Below the pieces are notes generated by a model. The model saw nothing but the letters and a program-made list of their open reading frames with translations, was not told the origin of the DNA and did no database searches. Below are positions 43,298 through 51,802 of a DNA stretch of 64,000 nucleotides, piece by piece. The position numbers were made by a program, and so were the translations under genes. The stretch comes from Lachnospiraceae bacterium (lineage in GTDB: Bacteria; Bacillota; Clostridia; Lachnospirales; Lachnospiraceae). Where the stretch lies: NCBI GenBank assembly GCA_030527645.1, contig JAUNAJ010000013.1, positions 1 through 64,000 of the forward strand. The letters run 5' to 3'. Numbering within the stretch: position 1 is the stretch's first letter; the number at the start of each line of letters is the position of its first letter.

Positions 43298-44105
43298 ATT
43301 TCGCTCCCTCCTCCAGCTGCTCCGGAGTCATGTTATAGATTGCATCGATAATATAATTGCGGTAGCTGGAATTGCCGTCCAGCTCTGAGAGACGCTCATG
43401 GGCAATCTCTCCTGCCAGCCCCATGGCACATACGGCTGCTGCAGCTGCCTCCAGCGGCTCCTCCGGGTTGGCGGTGAGGTAAGCCGCTGTCATAGCGGAC
43501 AGCTGACAGCCTGTTCCTGTAATGGAGGCCATCATAGGATGACCATTCCCGATGATATAGGCTTTCTCCCTGCTGCAGACCAGATCAATGGCACCGGTGA
43601 TGGCGATCACTGCACCTGTTTTTTCTGCAAACATCTTTGCAAATGCAATCGCCTCGTCCAGATTCTCTTCACTGACCGCATCAGCAACGTTTGCATCCAC
43701 TCCCTGGGTTGCAGCCGCCACTCCGGCAAGGGTTTTGATCTCAGAAATATTTCCGCGAATGACGGTGAACTTCACCTCATCCACAAGACGCTTTGCGGTA
43801 TTGGTTCGAAGAGCCGATGCACCTGCTCCCACCGGATCCAGCACCACCGAATGTCCCAGCTCATTGGCTTTCTTTCCGGACAGCAGCATCGCCTCGATGG
43901 TTCTCTTATTCAAGGTTCCGATGTTGATATTCAGCCCCTGACAGATCGTGGTGATCTCCTCCACCTCGTCTCTGTCATCCGCCATAATCGGAGAGGCCCC
44001 GCAGGCCAGAACAATATTGGCACAGTCATTGACTGTGACATAGTTGGTAATGTTGTGAATCAAAGGTGAGGTCTCTCTCACACGGTCAAGATATTGTTTC
44101 ATCAT
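43284..44105 (-). CDS. thiM: hydroxyethylthiazole kinase
   Basis: A 273-residue kinase salvaging the thiazole half of thiamine. It has PLIHNITNYVTVNDCAN, GASPIMADD, LDPVGAGAS and the active-site end SITGTGCQLSAMTAA. The frame extends 41 codons upstream through a repetitive, hairpin-rich leader, so I placed the start at MMKQYLDRVRE. No clear ribosome site precedes it, which is odd and leaves the exact start open. First gene after the TPP riboswitch. Confidence 0.92.
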   Translation of the reverse strand: MMKQYLDRVRETSPLIHNITNYVTVNDCANIVLACGASPIMADDRDEVEEITTICQGLNINIGTLNKRTIEAMLLSGKKANELGHSVVLDPVGAGASALRTNTAKRLVDEVKFTVIRGNISEIKTLAGVAAATQGVDANVADAVSEENLDEAIAFAKMFAEKTGAVIAITGAIDLVCSREKAYIIGNGHPMMASITGTGCQLSAMTAAYLTANPEEPLEAAAAAVCAMGLAGEIAHERLSELDGNSSYRNYIIDAIYNMTPEQLEEGAKYEVR

Positions 44106-44200
44106 TTTATTGCAGGATGCCCCTGCTGCTTCAGCAGGAGAGGAATGCGCAGCTTTTGATTTAAGCCATCCTGCATCTCCTTTCTGTGATATTGTATGTG

Positions 44201-44256
44201 GAACGCGGGGACGGTCCCGCTGTTCCACATGGAACAGTGGGACCGTCCCCGCGTTC
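44201..44256. other. hyperstable hairpin in the thi leader (no T tract)
   Basis: 26-base arms (GAACGCGGGGACGGTCCCGC... and complement, one G-T) around ACAT. It lies between the riboswitch terminator and thiM. Lacking a U run, it is not a standard terminator. Its core matches the terminator at 39897. Confidence 0.75.
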
Positions 44257-44274
44257 TACCCGCGTTCCATGAAT

Positions 44275-44311
44275 CAAAAAACAGGAGATCACCTGTGCCG
44301 GTGTCTCCTGT
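44275..44311 (-). terminator. riboswitch expression-platform terminator
   Basis: ACAGGAGA...TCTCCTGT stem with an inner ACC/GGT pair, followed by TTTTTT on the minus strand, right after the TPP aptamer. Expected to form when TPP is bound. Confidence 0.8.
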
Positions 44312-44327
44312 AAAAAATCCTGTATAT

Positions 44328-44412
44328 GACTTCCTACGGCGGCATGATCCGCATCAGGTTAAGGGTCGAAGTTGATTACTTCCTCTCAGCCCGCGCATAC
44401 GGACTCCCCTGT
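44328..44412 (-). promoter_or_regulatory. TPP riboswitch (THI element)
   Basis: On the minus strand the conserved blocks appear in order: GGGGAGTCC, GGGCTGAGAGG, GACCCTTAACCTGATGCGG, ATCATGCCGCCGTAGGAAG. These are the pyrimidine- and pyrophosphate-sensor parts of the thiamine pyrophosphate aptamer. A terminator follows, so control is probably transcriptional, turning off thiM-thiE when TPP is plentiful. Confidence 0.95.
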
Positions 44413-44427
44413 TTTTCTTCCTTATCT

Positions 44428-44456
44428 ATTAAAGCACTTGTTTTCTGCGTTGTCAA
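44428..44456 (-). promoter_or_regulatory. promoter of the thi operon
   Basis: TTGACA, 17 bases, TTTAAT on the minus strand, ending 16 bases before the riboswitch. Confidence 0.7.
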
Positions 44457-44580
44457 TATTCTTCAGGAGTTCACGAGGTACCGCGCTCCCATAATTCGTC
44501 ACATGAAAGATCCAAATCATCATTCCATATGATTCCATAGCCTCCAACATCAACCGAAACTGAATAATTCTGCACCTCCT

Positions 44581-45036
44581 TCACGGCAGAACCGGTACTG
44601 TCTCTACCTCTCCATAAAAATACTGAATGCCCGCGGTAAAATCCTGCCCGACGTATTCCGGTGCTTCCTGTGCCTCAAAATAGATATAATAATCATCGGT
44701 TCCGTCCAGATCAAGAACATACACGTATTTCACATTGATTTTATGATCCAACGGAGAGCTGTATGTATCACCAACCGTATACACCTTCATATTATCACTT
44801 TCCGAGAGAAATGCATGCTCACTGACAAGCGCCTCTCTTTCCTCTTCCGTCACAACTACTGCATAATACCAGTCAATTCCATTGAAGGACATGGTCACGG
44901 CTTGATCATTCCCGTCAAATCTCGGGACGCGGCTGAATACGGATGAATTTTTATATCGTATCTTCGCGGCGGGAGATTCCGATGTCCTTGATTCACATGC
45001 AGAAAATGATGCAGCTGAAACTATTACGAGGATCAC
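44581..45036 (-). CDS. hypothetical secreted or lipoprotein
   Basis: I do not recognise this protein. From the first usual start (GTG) it is 151 residues with a short hydrophobic N terminus (MILVIVSAASFSAC) and a beta-rich rest containing Tyr-rich stretches (YVYVLDLDG, DDYYIYFEAQEA). That GTG has no ribosome site. In frame 11 codons upstream is ACG AAA AAA GCT GTT, just after GGAGGAGGG. Read from there it would give a full lipoprotein signal (xKKAVFRKWIAVILVIVSAA then SFSAC). So the true start is either a non-standard ACG at 45069 or a mutated ATG. Confidence 0.55.
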   Translation of the reverse strand: MILVIVSAASFSACESRTSESPAAKIRYKNSSVFSRVPRFDGNDQAVTMSFNGIDWYYAVVVTEEEREALVSEHAFLSESDNMKVYTVGDTYSSPLDHKINVKYVYVLDLDGTDDYYIYFEAQEAPEYVGQDFTAGIQYFYGEVETVPVLP

Positions 45037-45102
45037 TGCGATCCATTTTCTGAAAACAGCTTTTTTCGTATGTATCCCTCCTCCGATATACTGCTAACCG
45101 AT

Positions 45103-45693
45103 TTACGGCCGTTTCGCCATCAGCTCACTTCCGTGTTCCTTCAGCCACTGCCGGTAAATCCGATAGTCAGGCATCACACGTTCCACCTCAGCCCAGAACC
45201 TGCCGGAATGATTCATCTCCAGACGATGACAGAGTTCGTGAACAACAACATAATCCTGCACCTTCTCCGGAGCCAGCATCAGCAGACAGTTAAAGTTCAG
45301 ATTTCCTTTCGCGGAGCAGCTGCCCCAGCGAGTCTTCTGACAGCGAATCGTAATCTTTCCATAGGACACTCCCATCATGGAAGCAAAAAGCTTCACTCTC
45401 TCAGGCAAAACCTTAAGAGCCAGATCTCCAAGCCTGTTCAGTTCCTCCTCAGTCAGGGCCTCCACCTGCGCATGATTGTTTTTTTTTTCTTCCACTTCAG
45501 TCAGTGTCTTCACGAGCCAGCTTTCTTTTTCTTTGATGAAGCTCCGAATCTTTGCATCCGGCATGGAGTACGGAGCACGTACGATTACTTCGCCCTTCGC
45601 ATTCACCTCCAGCGTCATGGTTTTCCTGCTGCTTTTGATTATTCGAATTTCAATTCTGTTATTATTTTTCCTGCTCATCGCTTCTTTCACCAT
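45103..45693 (-). CDS. YgjP-like/DUF45 zinc metallopeptidase
   Basis: A 196-residue cytoplasmic protein with the zinc motif VHELCHRLEMNHS (HExxH near residue 148) and a downstream FWAEVERVMPDYR segment giving the third ligand. The N-terminal half is the DUF45 beta domain (RAPYSMPDAKIRSFI, TRWGSCSAKGNLNFN). Often found near restriction or DNA-processing genes elsewhere, but not here. There are two possible Met starts five codons apart, neither with a strong ribosome site. Probably starts the transcript that includes the hypothetical lipoprotein. Confidence 0.82.
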   Translation of the reverse strand: MVKEAMSRKNNNRIEIRIIKSSRKTMTLEVNAKGEVIVRAPYSMPDAKIRSFIKEKESWLVKTLTEVEEKKNNHAQVEALTEEELNRLGDLALKVLPERVKLFASMMGVSYGKITIRCQKTRWGSCSAKGNLNFNCLLMLAPEKVQDYVVVHELCHRLEMNHSGRFWAEVERVMPDYRIYRQWLKEHGSELMAKRP

Positions 45694-45814
45694 TTTTTCT
45701 GATTCACTCAGTATTTGCTATTTCCTCTGTCTGCATATATAATCCAAGTATCAGACACAGGACATTCCCTGCTGCGGATTCTATTCCGCCATCTGTCTGA
45801 GATAAGTCATGTGA

Positions 45815-45889
45815 TTACAGTTCACGGGAAACTTCTTTTCATACGCAGCCCCGCTTTTACACGGCGGGAATTCTGTCCGTGAACAGTAA
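45815..45889. repeat. dispersed inverted-repeat element, copy E (short, both ends)
   Basis: TTACAGTTCACGGG at the left and CCGTGAACAGTAA at the right enclose about 48 bases with ACGCAGCCCCGC...ACGGCGGG. The flanks carry AAGTCATG in direct orientation (45804-45811 and 45889-45896), like the GTCATTC pair around copy A. Confidence 0.7.
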
Positions 45890-45977
45890 AGTCATGGGCT
45901 TTCAGAAACTGTTCATAGGCTCTGCCAGCCCACAGCTCAGCCCTACCATACCACACAGGAAAAGGAGAATCAATCAT

Positions 45978-46520
45978 ATGGAAACATTAGAATGCATCCG
46001 GACCAGAAGAAGCATCCGTAAATACGCGGATACACCTGTAACAAAAGAAGAAATCCATAAAGTGATCGAAGCAGCACTGCATGCTCCCAGCTGGAAGAAT
46101 ACGCAGACTTCAGGATACGTGGTTGTCATGAACCAGGAGAAGAAGAATTACATTGCTGACAACTGTGTACTGGGCTTCGGAAAAAACCAGAAGATCATCC
46201 ACAGCGCACCTGCACTGATCATTCTGACAACAAAAAATCACATCAGCGGTTATGAGAAGGACGGAACTCCTACCACAGATAAAAATTCTCACTGGGAATC
46301 CTTCGATGCAGGAATTGCCGCACAGACCCTCTGTCTTGCAGCGCACGATCTTGGACTTGGAACTGTAATCATGGGAATCAACGACGATAAGAAGACTGCT
46401 GAAGCTGTAAATCTTCCGGAAGGACAGTCTGTTTCTGCCTTAATTGCTATTGGCCATCCAGCATCCGATGTTCCTTCTGTAAAGCGGAAAACTCTTGAGG
46501 AGAAACTGACGATCATTTAA
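45978..46520 (+). CDS. nitroreductase family protein
   Basis: A 180-residue FMN-dependent oxidoreductase. The family N terminus ETLECIRTRRSIRKYADTPV (in part), the APSWKNTQTSGY substrate/FMN segment and GLGTVIMGIND near the C terminus are typical. The ATG follows AAAAGGAG. Single gene between the short dispersed element and a small lipoprotein gene. The substrate cannot be named; such proteins reduce nitroaromatics, flavins or enones. Confidence 0.87.
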   Translation: METLECIRTRRSIRKYADTPVTKEEIHKVIEAALHAPSWKNTQTSGYVVVMNQEKKNYIADNCVLGFGKNQKIIHSAPALIILTTKNHISGYEKDGTPTTDKNSHWESFDAGIAAQTLCLAAHDLGLGTVIMGINDDKKTAEAVNLPEGQSVSALIAIGHPASDVPSVKRKTLEEKLTII

Positions 46521-46527
46521 TATTTAA

Positions 46528-46560
46528 ATCGAACTCGCGAGACTTGGCGCGAGCGCATTT
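46528..46560. repeat. dispersed 'AAGTCTCGCGAG' repeat fragment (reverse)
   Basis: The complement reads GCGCCAAGTCTCGCGAGTTC, matching the ends of the repeats at 42473 and 48217. Confidence 0.5.
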
Positions 46561-46676
46561 TTACACACCATTCTCCATTCTGACGTTTTTCGACGGCATA
46601 TAGTAATGTAATCTAATTGAAAACAGCTGCGTCAAATGGTTCTAATATGCATCAGAACAGGAACAGGAGAAATGCA

Positions 46677-47168
46677 ATGAATAAAATAAAGAAATTATCA
46701 ACTCTGACGCTTGTATTTGTCATAATACTCTGTGCATTTTGCGCATGCGGCAGAGAAGTAGTCAATGACCAGGCAATTCTGAAGAAAATAGGGCATACCG
46801 AATTAAAGACGGTGAGTTCAAATATTACCGATACACACGGCGCATTCCATAATGATGGAGTTACCTTTGCTGTGATCGAGCTGGCAGAGGATTCTGCCGC
46901 AGCACTGACTGCAGATATCACTGCATCCCCGGATTGGACCGGTTACCCCATGAACGAAACCGTGCAGACGCTGGTATCAAACGTCTTAAACAAAAATGAC
47001 TATATACATATCCCCGAAATTTCAAACGGATACTATCAGCTGGTGGATCGTCATGCTGATAAGAATTCTGATGATGATGAGTTTCTGAGCCGTTCTTCTT
47101 ATAATTTCACACTGGTCATCTTCAATACTGACACCAATACACTCTACTATTGTGAATTTGATACCTGA
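46677..47168 (+). CDS. hypothetical lipoprotein
   Basis: Not recognised. A 163-residue protein with a lipoprotein signal peptide (MNKIKKLSTLTLVFVIILC, then AFCAC with the lipidated Cys near residue 24). The mature part is acidic, with no known motif visible; it has DDDEFLSRSSYNFTLVIF near the C terminus. AGGAGAAATGCA precedes the ATG. A hairpin terminator follows directly. Likely surface-exposed on the membrane; function unknown. Confidence 0.65.
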   Translation: MNKIKKLSTLTLVFVIILCAFCACGREVVNDQAILKKIGHTELKTVSSNITDTHGAFHNDGVTFAVIELAEDSAAALTADITASPDWTGYPMNETVQTLVSNVLNKNDYIHIPEISNGYYQLVDRHADKNSDDDEFLSRSSYNFTLVIFNTDTNTLYYCEFDT

Positions 47169-47178
47169 CATCAAATGC

Positions 47179-47227
47179 AAAAGCCGGTAATGATTTCCCC
47201 ATATCAGGAAATCATCACCGGCTTTAT
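47179..47227. terminator. bidirectional terminator
   Basis: AAAGCCGGTAATGATTTCC with a near-perfect complement (one mismatch), followed by TTTATT. It separates convergent genes, the lipoprotein and the ABC binding protein. Confidence 0.8.
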
Positions 47228-47266
47228 TCGCTTCTGTCGAATCAGAAATTTCTATACAGCTGCTGC

Positions 47267-48130
47267 TTATTCACCATCGATATATTTTGCAGAAAGCTCG
47301 GAGATTGTTCCGTCGCTCAGCATCTCTTCGATTGCATTGTTCAGCAGATCAAGCAGCTCTGTGTTGCCCTTTGCAACTGCCATTGCATACTCCTCAGCAC
47401 CGAATGCTTCCTCATCCTCCACGATCTTCAGACCGCTGTTGTCCTCCAGATATTTCTCTGCAGTAGCAGAGTCGATGACTACGACGTCACATTTGCCGTT
47501 GAGCAGCTCCATGATGCACTCTGTACCTTTTTTGAATGCCTGGTACTCATAGCCCAGATCCTGAACAACTGTCTCACCTGTGTATCCCTGAACAACAGAG
47601 ATCACTTTGCCTTCCATATCGGCAGCGCTTGCAATATCAGAATCCTCTGCAACGATCATAACCTGAGTAGCTGTGTAGTAAGCAGTTGTGAAATCTACTG
47701 TTTTCGCTCTTTCGTCGGTTACAGTCATACCTGCGATGGTTGCATCGATCTGTCCGTTCTGAAGAGCCACCAGAAGGGAGTCAAACTCCATGCTCTGCAT
47801 CTCCACCTCAACACCAGTTCTTTCACCGATCTCAGCAGCGATTGCCATATCGATTCCGTCATACTCTCCGATCACACCGTCTGTTGTGATGAACTCGAAA
47901 GGAGGGAACTCCGGGTTTGTTGCGAAGACGATTTTCTCAATAGAAGTCTCTGCTGTTTCACCATCCTCAGCCTCTGCTTCAGATGTCGCTGTCTCAGCTG
48001 CTTCCTCTGTCTCAGATGCTGCTGTGGATGCTGCATCGGCTGCTGTGTCATCGGATGAACTGCCGCATCCAGCCAGCATTGCTGTACCCATTGCTGCTGC
48101 CAGTACCATTGCTAATACTCTCTTTTTCAT
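47267..48130 (-). CDS. polar amino acid ABC transporter, substrate-binding lipoprotein
   Basis: A 287-residue binding protein of the GlnH/HisJ type. It has a lipoprotein signal peptide (LAGC, Cys at about 22), an Ala/Glu/Asp-rich linker to residue 62, then the SBP_bac_3 fold (FATNPEFPPFEF, GEYDGIDMAIAAEIGE, DERAKTVDFTTAYY). AAGAGGAGAAGTAAC precedes the ATG. Last gene after the permease and ATPase. Ligand is probably a polar amino acid; the exact one is unknown. Confidence 0.9.
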   Translation of the reverse strand: MKKRVLAMVLAAAMGTAMLAGCGSSSDDTAADAASTAASETEEAAETATSEAEAEDGETAETSIEKIVFATNPEFPPFEFITTDGVIGEYDGIDMAIAAEIGERTGVEVEMQSMEFDSLLVALQNGQIDATIAGMTVTDERAKTVDFTTAYYTATQVMIVAEDSDIASAADMEGKVISVVQGYTGETVVQDLGYEYQAFKKGTECIMELLNGKCDVVVIDSATAEKYLEDNSGLKIVEDEEAFGAEEYAMAVAKGNTELLDLLNNAIEEMLSDGTISELSAKYIDGE

Positions 48131-48216
48131 GTTACTTCTCCTCTTTTTATAAATTTTGTCTGACCATTCAGTTTACCTTCCATGCCTGCATAAAACTGCT
48201 CCGCATGGATGCGCAA

Positions 48217-48300
48217 GAATTCTGCGTTCCGCTTCGGTGGGCACTCATGCAAGTACACCAGACCTCCGTGCCCGCTTAAGTCTCGCAGGCTCGACTTGAA
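48217..48300. repeat. dispersed 'GAATTCTGCGTTCC...CTCGACTTGAA' repeat, fullest copy
   Basis: 84 bases from GAATTCTGCGTTCCGCTTCG to AAGTCTCGCAGGCTCGACTT. GGTGGGCAC and GTGCCCGC inside can pair. Sits between the ATPase and binding-protein genes of the ABC operon. Confidence 0.65.
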
Positions 48301-48369
48301 AAAACTCTGAACGGTCAGTATATTTGAAATCCGCTGCATATGTACAGCGGGAAATCAACAAGTTTCGGA

Positions 48370-49104
48370 TCACAGGATCTTTCCAAGGAATTCCTTTGCG
48401 CGGTCCGTATCCGGATGATCGAATACCTGCTCCGGTGTTCCGTCCTCCATCACATAGCCGCCGTCCATAAAGAGCACGCGTGTGCCAACCTCACGGGCAA
48501 AGCCCATCTCATGGGTTACAATGATCATCGTCATGCCGGAGCGCGCCAGATCCTTCATTACCTCCAGCACCTCTCCTACCATCTCAGGATCCAGCGCAGA
48601 GGTAGGCTCATCGAACAGCATGACCTCCGGATTCATGGCCAGCGCTCTGGCAATGGCCACACGCTGCTTCTGACCGCCGGAGAGCTGTACCGGATAGCTG
48701 GCAGCCTTGTCAGCAAGTCCGACCCTGTTCAGAAGCTCCATGGCCTTCACATCCGCCTCGCCCTTAGACATTTTTTTCAGCTTAACAGGCGCCAGCGTAA
48801 TGTTTTCCAGGATAGTCAGATGGGGGAACAGGTTAAAATGCTGAAACACCATTCCCATTCTCTGGCGGATCTTGTTAATGTCTGTTTTCGGATCGTTGAT
48901 CTTCTCCCCATCCAGGAACACCTCACCGGAGGTGATTTCCTCCAGCATGTTCAGACACCTAAGGAAGGTACTCTTACCGGATCCGGAGGGTCCGATCACA
49001 ACAACAACCTCACCTTTATCGATCGTTTTGTCAATTCCCTTCAGAACATGAAGGTCGCCAAAACTCTTCTTCAGATCTTTTACTTCAATCATACTCATCT
49101 GCAT
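48370..49104 (-). CDS. polar amino acid ABC transporter, ATP-binding protein
   Basis: A 244-residue ATPase with Walker [10 protein letters not shown], signature [14 protein letters not shown], Walker [13 protein letters not shown] and the H-loop [11 protein letters not shown], the GlnQ/HisP type. There are three closely spaced Met codons at the N terminus (MQMSMIEV); AGAGGTG favours the second or third. Ten bases separate it from the permease. It energises import by the adjacent permease and binding protein. Confidence 0.93.
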   Translation of the reverse strand: MQMSMIEVKDLKKSFGDLHVLKGIDKTIDKGEVVVVIGPSGSGKSTFLRCLNMLEEITSGEVFLDGEKINDPKTDINKIRQRMGMVFQHFNLFPHLTILENITLAPVKLKKMSKGEADVKAMELLNRVGLADKAASYPVQLSGGQKQRVAIARALAMNPEVMLFDEPTSALDPEMVGEVLEVMKDLARSGMTMIIVTHEMGFAREVGTRVLFMDGGYVMEDGTPEQVFDHPDTDRAKEFLGKIL

Positions 49105-49114
49105 GCACCTCTAC

Positions 49115-49804
49115 TTATCGGATATCAGATTTACGGAGAGCATCCTCCACCTTCTTCAGAGCCAGTGTCAGAATCTTGATCAGCACATAGTAGATCACTG
49201 CTGTTCCGAACAGCGGCATAAATGCCAGGAAGGTTGCACTCTTAATAAAGTCTCCCGCCTTCTGGATATCCATCAGACCTACGTAACCTACGATGGCAGT
49301 CTCCTTGATCAGCACGATAAACTCATTGCAGAGAGTCGGGAAGATGTTTTTGATCGCCTGCGGCAGGACAATGCTGATCATTGTCTGGGCAGATGTAAGA
49401 CCAAGGGATCGGCCTGCTTCCGTCTGTCCCTTATCGATGGACAGGATACCTGCACGGATAATCTCCGATACATATGCACCGGAATTAATACCGAAGGCAA
49501 TCGCTGCGATGATCCATTTTGCCCAGCGCACCTGCGCAAAGATAACAAAGTAGATGATCATCAGCTGTGTAACAGAGGGCGTACCTCTGATGATGTCTGT
49601 ATAAATACCGCCAATGATCCGCAGCGGCTTTCTCTTAGACAGATTGCATAGTGCAATCAGAAAACCAATGACAAGCCCGATCAGCACCGCAAGAAGAGCA
49701 ACCCTGATAGTAACTCCGATACCGCGTACCAGAAGCATGTAACGGTTCTCTTCAATAAAACTTCGGGTGAACTGTTCCGCCACCATTTCAAACCAAACTT
49801 CCAT
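49115..49804 (-). CDS. polar amino acid ABC transporter, permease
   Basis: A 229-residue membrane protein with about five transmembrane segments and the EAA loop (EAGRSLGLTSAQTMISIVLPQA), shown in part, that docks the ATPase. HisM/GlnP family. The ATG after AAAGGGG was chosen over one five codons upstream that overlaps the ribosome site. First gene of the importer operon, about 185 bases below a promoter. With only one permease gene it probably forms a homodimer. Confidence 0.92.
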   Translation of the reverse strand: MEVWFEMVAEQFTRSFIEENRYMLLVRGIGVTIRVALLAVLIGLVIGFLIALCNLSKRKPLRIIGGIYTDIIRGTPSVTQLMIIYFVIFAQVRWAKWIIAAIAFGINSGAYVSEIIRAGILSIDKGQTEAGRSLGLTSAQTMISIVLPQAIKNIFPTLCNEFIVLIKETAIVGYVGLMDIQKAGDFIKSATFLAFMPLFGTAVIYYVLIKILTLALKKVEDALRKSDIR

Positions 49805-49992
49805 GTATACCCCTTTCAAATGTTAGAATCTCTTTATCTCCGGGAATCCTGCACTGCTTTTGCTCATTCCAGTCCGGTTCGCATCCGTTCAGACAGTGAG
49901 TCATCACCGGAACCAGCAGTCTTTTATATCCGAAGATCAGCGGCATGCAGATGCATATTTATACATCCTGTATTCAGCCCCTTAACAGAACT

Positions 49993-50021
49993 ATTGTATA
50001 ATCACTTTTCCTCTCTGTCAA
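49993..50021 (-). promoter_or_regulatory. promoter of the amino-acid ABC operon
   Basis: TTGACA, 17 bases, TACAAT on the minus strand. Confidence 0.7.
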
Positions 50022-50060
50022 TTGAAAGTGCCGAAAATGTCCGCTGAGGACTGTACTGCC

Positions 50061-50327
50061 GTTACAGTTCACGGGAACCGCCCTATGAACAATGCAAAAG
50101 GCACCGAAGCTGTTTATGGCTCCGGTGCCTTTTGTATTGTTCACGGGGAACCTCCCCTTCATGCGCAGTCCCCGCCGTTACACAGCTCAAGCTGCTGCTT
50201 ACGCAGCCTGACTGCTTATGCAGGGGAGGTTCCTCGATCCCGAGATTGCAGGATATGAGGATACAGCCTCTTACATGCCAGCATGACGAGTCTGAATCCT
50301 CATATCCTGCATCCCGTGAACAGTAAC
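50061..50327. mobile_element. dispersed inverted-repeat element, copy B (complete, 267 bp)
   Basis: Left end GTTACAGTTCACGGG, right end CCCGTGAACAGTAAC (one mismatch between ends). Compared with copy A it is inverted: AACCTCCCCTTCATGCGCAG and GGGGAGGTT modules first, then a hairpin with perfect 16-bp arms (50247-50262 and 50296-50311) whose 33-base loop contains the conserved core. A terminator-like hairpin is inserted in its left part. It occupies most of a 529-bp gap. Confidence 0.75.
50088..50140. terminator. terminator hairpin nested in copy B
   Basis: AACAATGCAAAAGGCACCG and a near-complete complement, with A and T runs in the arms. It is placed to end the sodium symporter transcript. 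Confidence 0.65.
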
Positions 50328-50333
50328 AATAAA

Positions 50334-51734
50334 TCAGATGATCGTCAGAATACCCACTGCCTTCAGAAGAAGGATAAACAGAAGAATCGGTGCAATGAAC
50401 TTGATCATGATACGATACAGTCCCTTACGACCCATGTGCTCACCGTTTTTCTCTACCTCATCAATGATCACCTGGGGACTCAGAACCCAGCCGATCATCA
50501 GGCAGGTGGCGATCGCAACTACAGGCATGAAGACATTGTTGCTGATGTAATCCATGATATCCAGAACCTGAGCTACTGAGCCGTTGGGAAGCTCGAATTC
50601 GAAATACAGCTTGTTGTAGCCAAGGCATACGATCACACCAAAGATTACTGCGATCACATACTCCAGCCAGGAAGCTGCATTTCTTGACATATGGAACTCA
50701 TCCATAAAGCTGGAAACAATAGCCTCCATGATCGATACCGCAGAGGTGATCGCTGCAAAAAGAACCATGGCAAAGAACATAATACCGATGACATTGCCGA
50801 TTTTTCCCATCTCTGCAAAGACCTTCGGAAGGGAGATAAACATCAGTCCGGGACCAGATGCTTCCATACCCTCACGTCCCTGGAATGCAAATACTGCAGG
50901 GATGATCATAACTCCTGCCAGTACAGCAATACCGGTATCAAAAATCTCAATCTGATTGATAGATTTTCCCAAATTGTTCTCATCCTTCACATAGGATCCG
51001 TATGCTACCATGATACCCATTGCTACTGAAAGACTGAAGAACAGCTGTCCGAGGGCATCCATCAGAACAGAGAAAAACTTACGTACTGTCATGCCCGTGA
51101 GATCCGGAATAACAAAGATCTTCAGACCTTGCAGACCGGTTCTTGTGACACCATCCGCATCCGTATGTGTGATAGTCAGCGAGAAGATAGCGATAATAAT
51201 AACAAGAACCAGAAGAATCGGCATCAGGACACGTGACATGGATTCAATACCCTTGTTCACGCCTCGAAGGATAACCACTGTACAGATGGACAGGAAGATC
51301 AGTGTATACACGATCGGCTGCACATTGCCGGTAATAAATCCGGTAAAGTAACCGTCCTCAGCCATTGCAGCACCTTCTCCTGTGAGAAAGCCGATGAAAT
51401 ATTTGATTACCCAGCCGCCGATCGCACAATAGTACGGCATGATGATCATGGGTACCAGACAGGCAAATATTCCGATCCAGTGACTTTTCTTATGCAGCTC
51501 TCCGTAAGCACTGAGCGGTCCCTTCTTACTTTTACGTCCGATTGCAACCTCCGTTGTCAGAAGAGCATAGCCGAAGGTCAGAGCCAGGATCAGATACATA
51601 ACAAGGAATAATCCTCCGCCGCCCTTAGCCGCCAGATAAGGAAACCTCCAGATATTGCCGAGTCCAACCGCACTTCCCGCCGCAGCAAGAACGAAGCCGA
51701 TGGATCCCGAGAATGAATTTCGTTTTTTGTCCAT
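50334..51734 (-). CDS. sodium-dependent transporter, NSS/SLC6 family
   Basis: A 466-residue membrane protein with about 11-12 helices and the NSS signature GSAVGLGNIWRFPYLAAKGGG (in part) in helix 1, where Na+ and substrate bind. It resembles bacterial MhsT/LeuT-type amino-acid symporters. GGGGGAATTCAT precedes the ATG. It stands alone and ends just before the dispersed element. Hydrophobic amino acids are the likely substrates, by family only. Confidence 0.9.
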   Translation of the reverse strand: MDKKRNSFSGSIGFVLAAAGSAVGLGNIWRFPYLAAKGGGGLFLVMYLILALTFGYALLTTEVAIGRKSKKGPLSAYGELHKKSHWIGIFACLVPMIIMPYYCAIGGWVIKYFIGFLTGEGAAMAEDGYFTGFITGNVQPIVYTLIFLSICTVVILRGVNKGIESMSRVLMPILLVLVIIIAIFSLTITHTDADGVTRTGLQGLKIFVIPDLTGMTVRKFFSVLMDALGQLFFSLSVAMGIMVAYGSYVKDENNLGKSINQIEIFDTGIAVLAGVMIIPAVFAFQGREGMEASGPGLMFISLPKVFAEMGKIGNVIGIMFFAMVLFAAITSAVSIMEAIVSSFMDEFHMSRNAASWLEYVIAVIFGVIVCLGYNKLYFEFELPNGSVAQVLDIMDYISNNVFMPVVAIATCLMIGWVLSPQVIIDEVEKNGEHMGRKGLYRIMIKFIAPILLFILLLKAVGILTII

Positions 51735-51802
51735 ATGAATTCCCCCTAGTCATTTAATACTGTGCCACTCTACCGAATGAAAGAAGCCGTAAAAATACAA
51801 AA

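Noticed and set aside
44106-44228. N-terminal extension of thiM (41 codons)
   Set aside because: It is translated from the hairpin leader, has no ribosome site, and is absent from the ThiM family.
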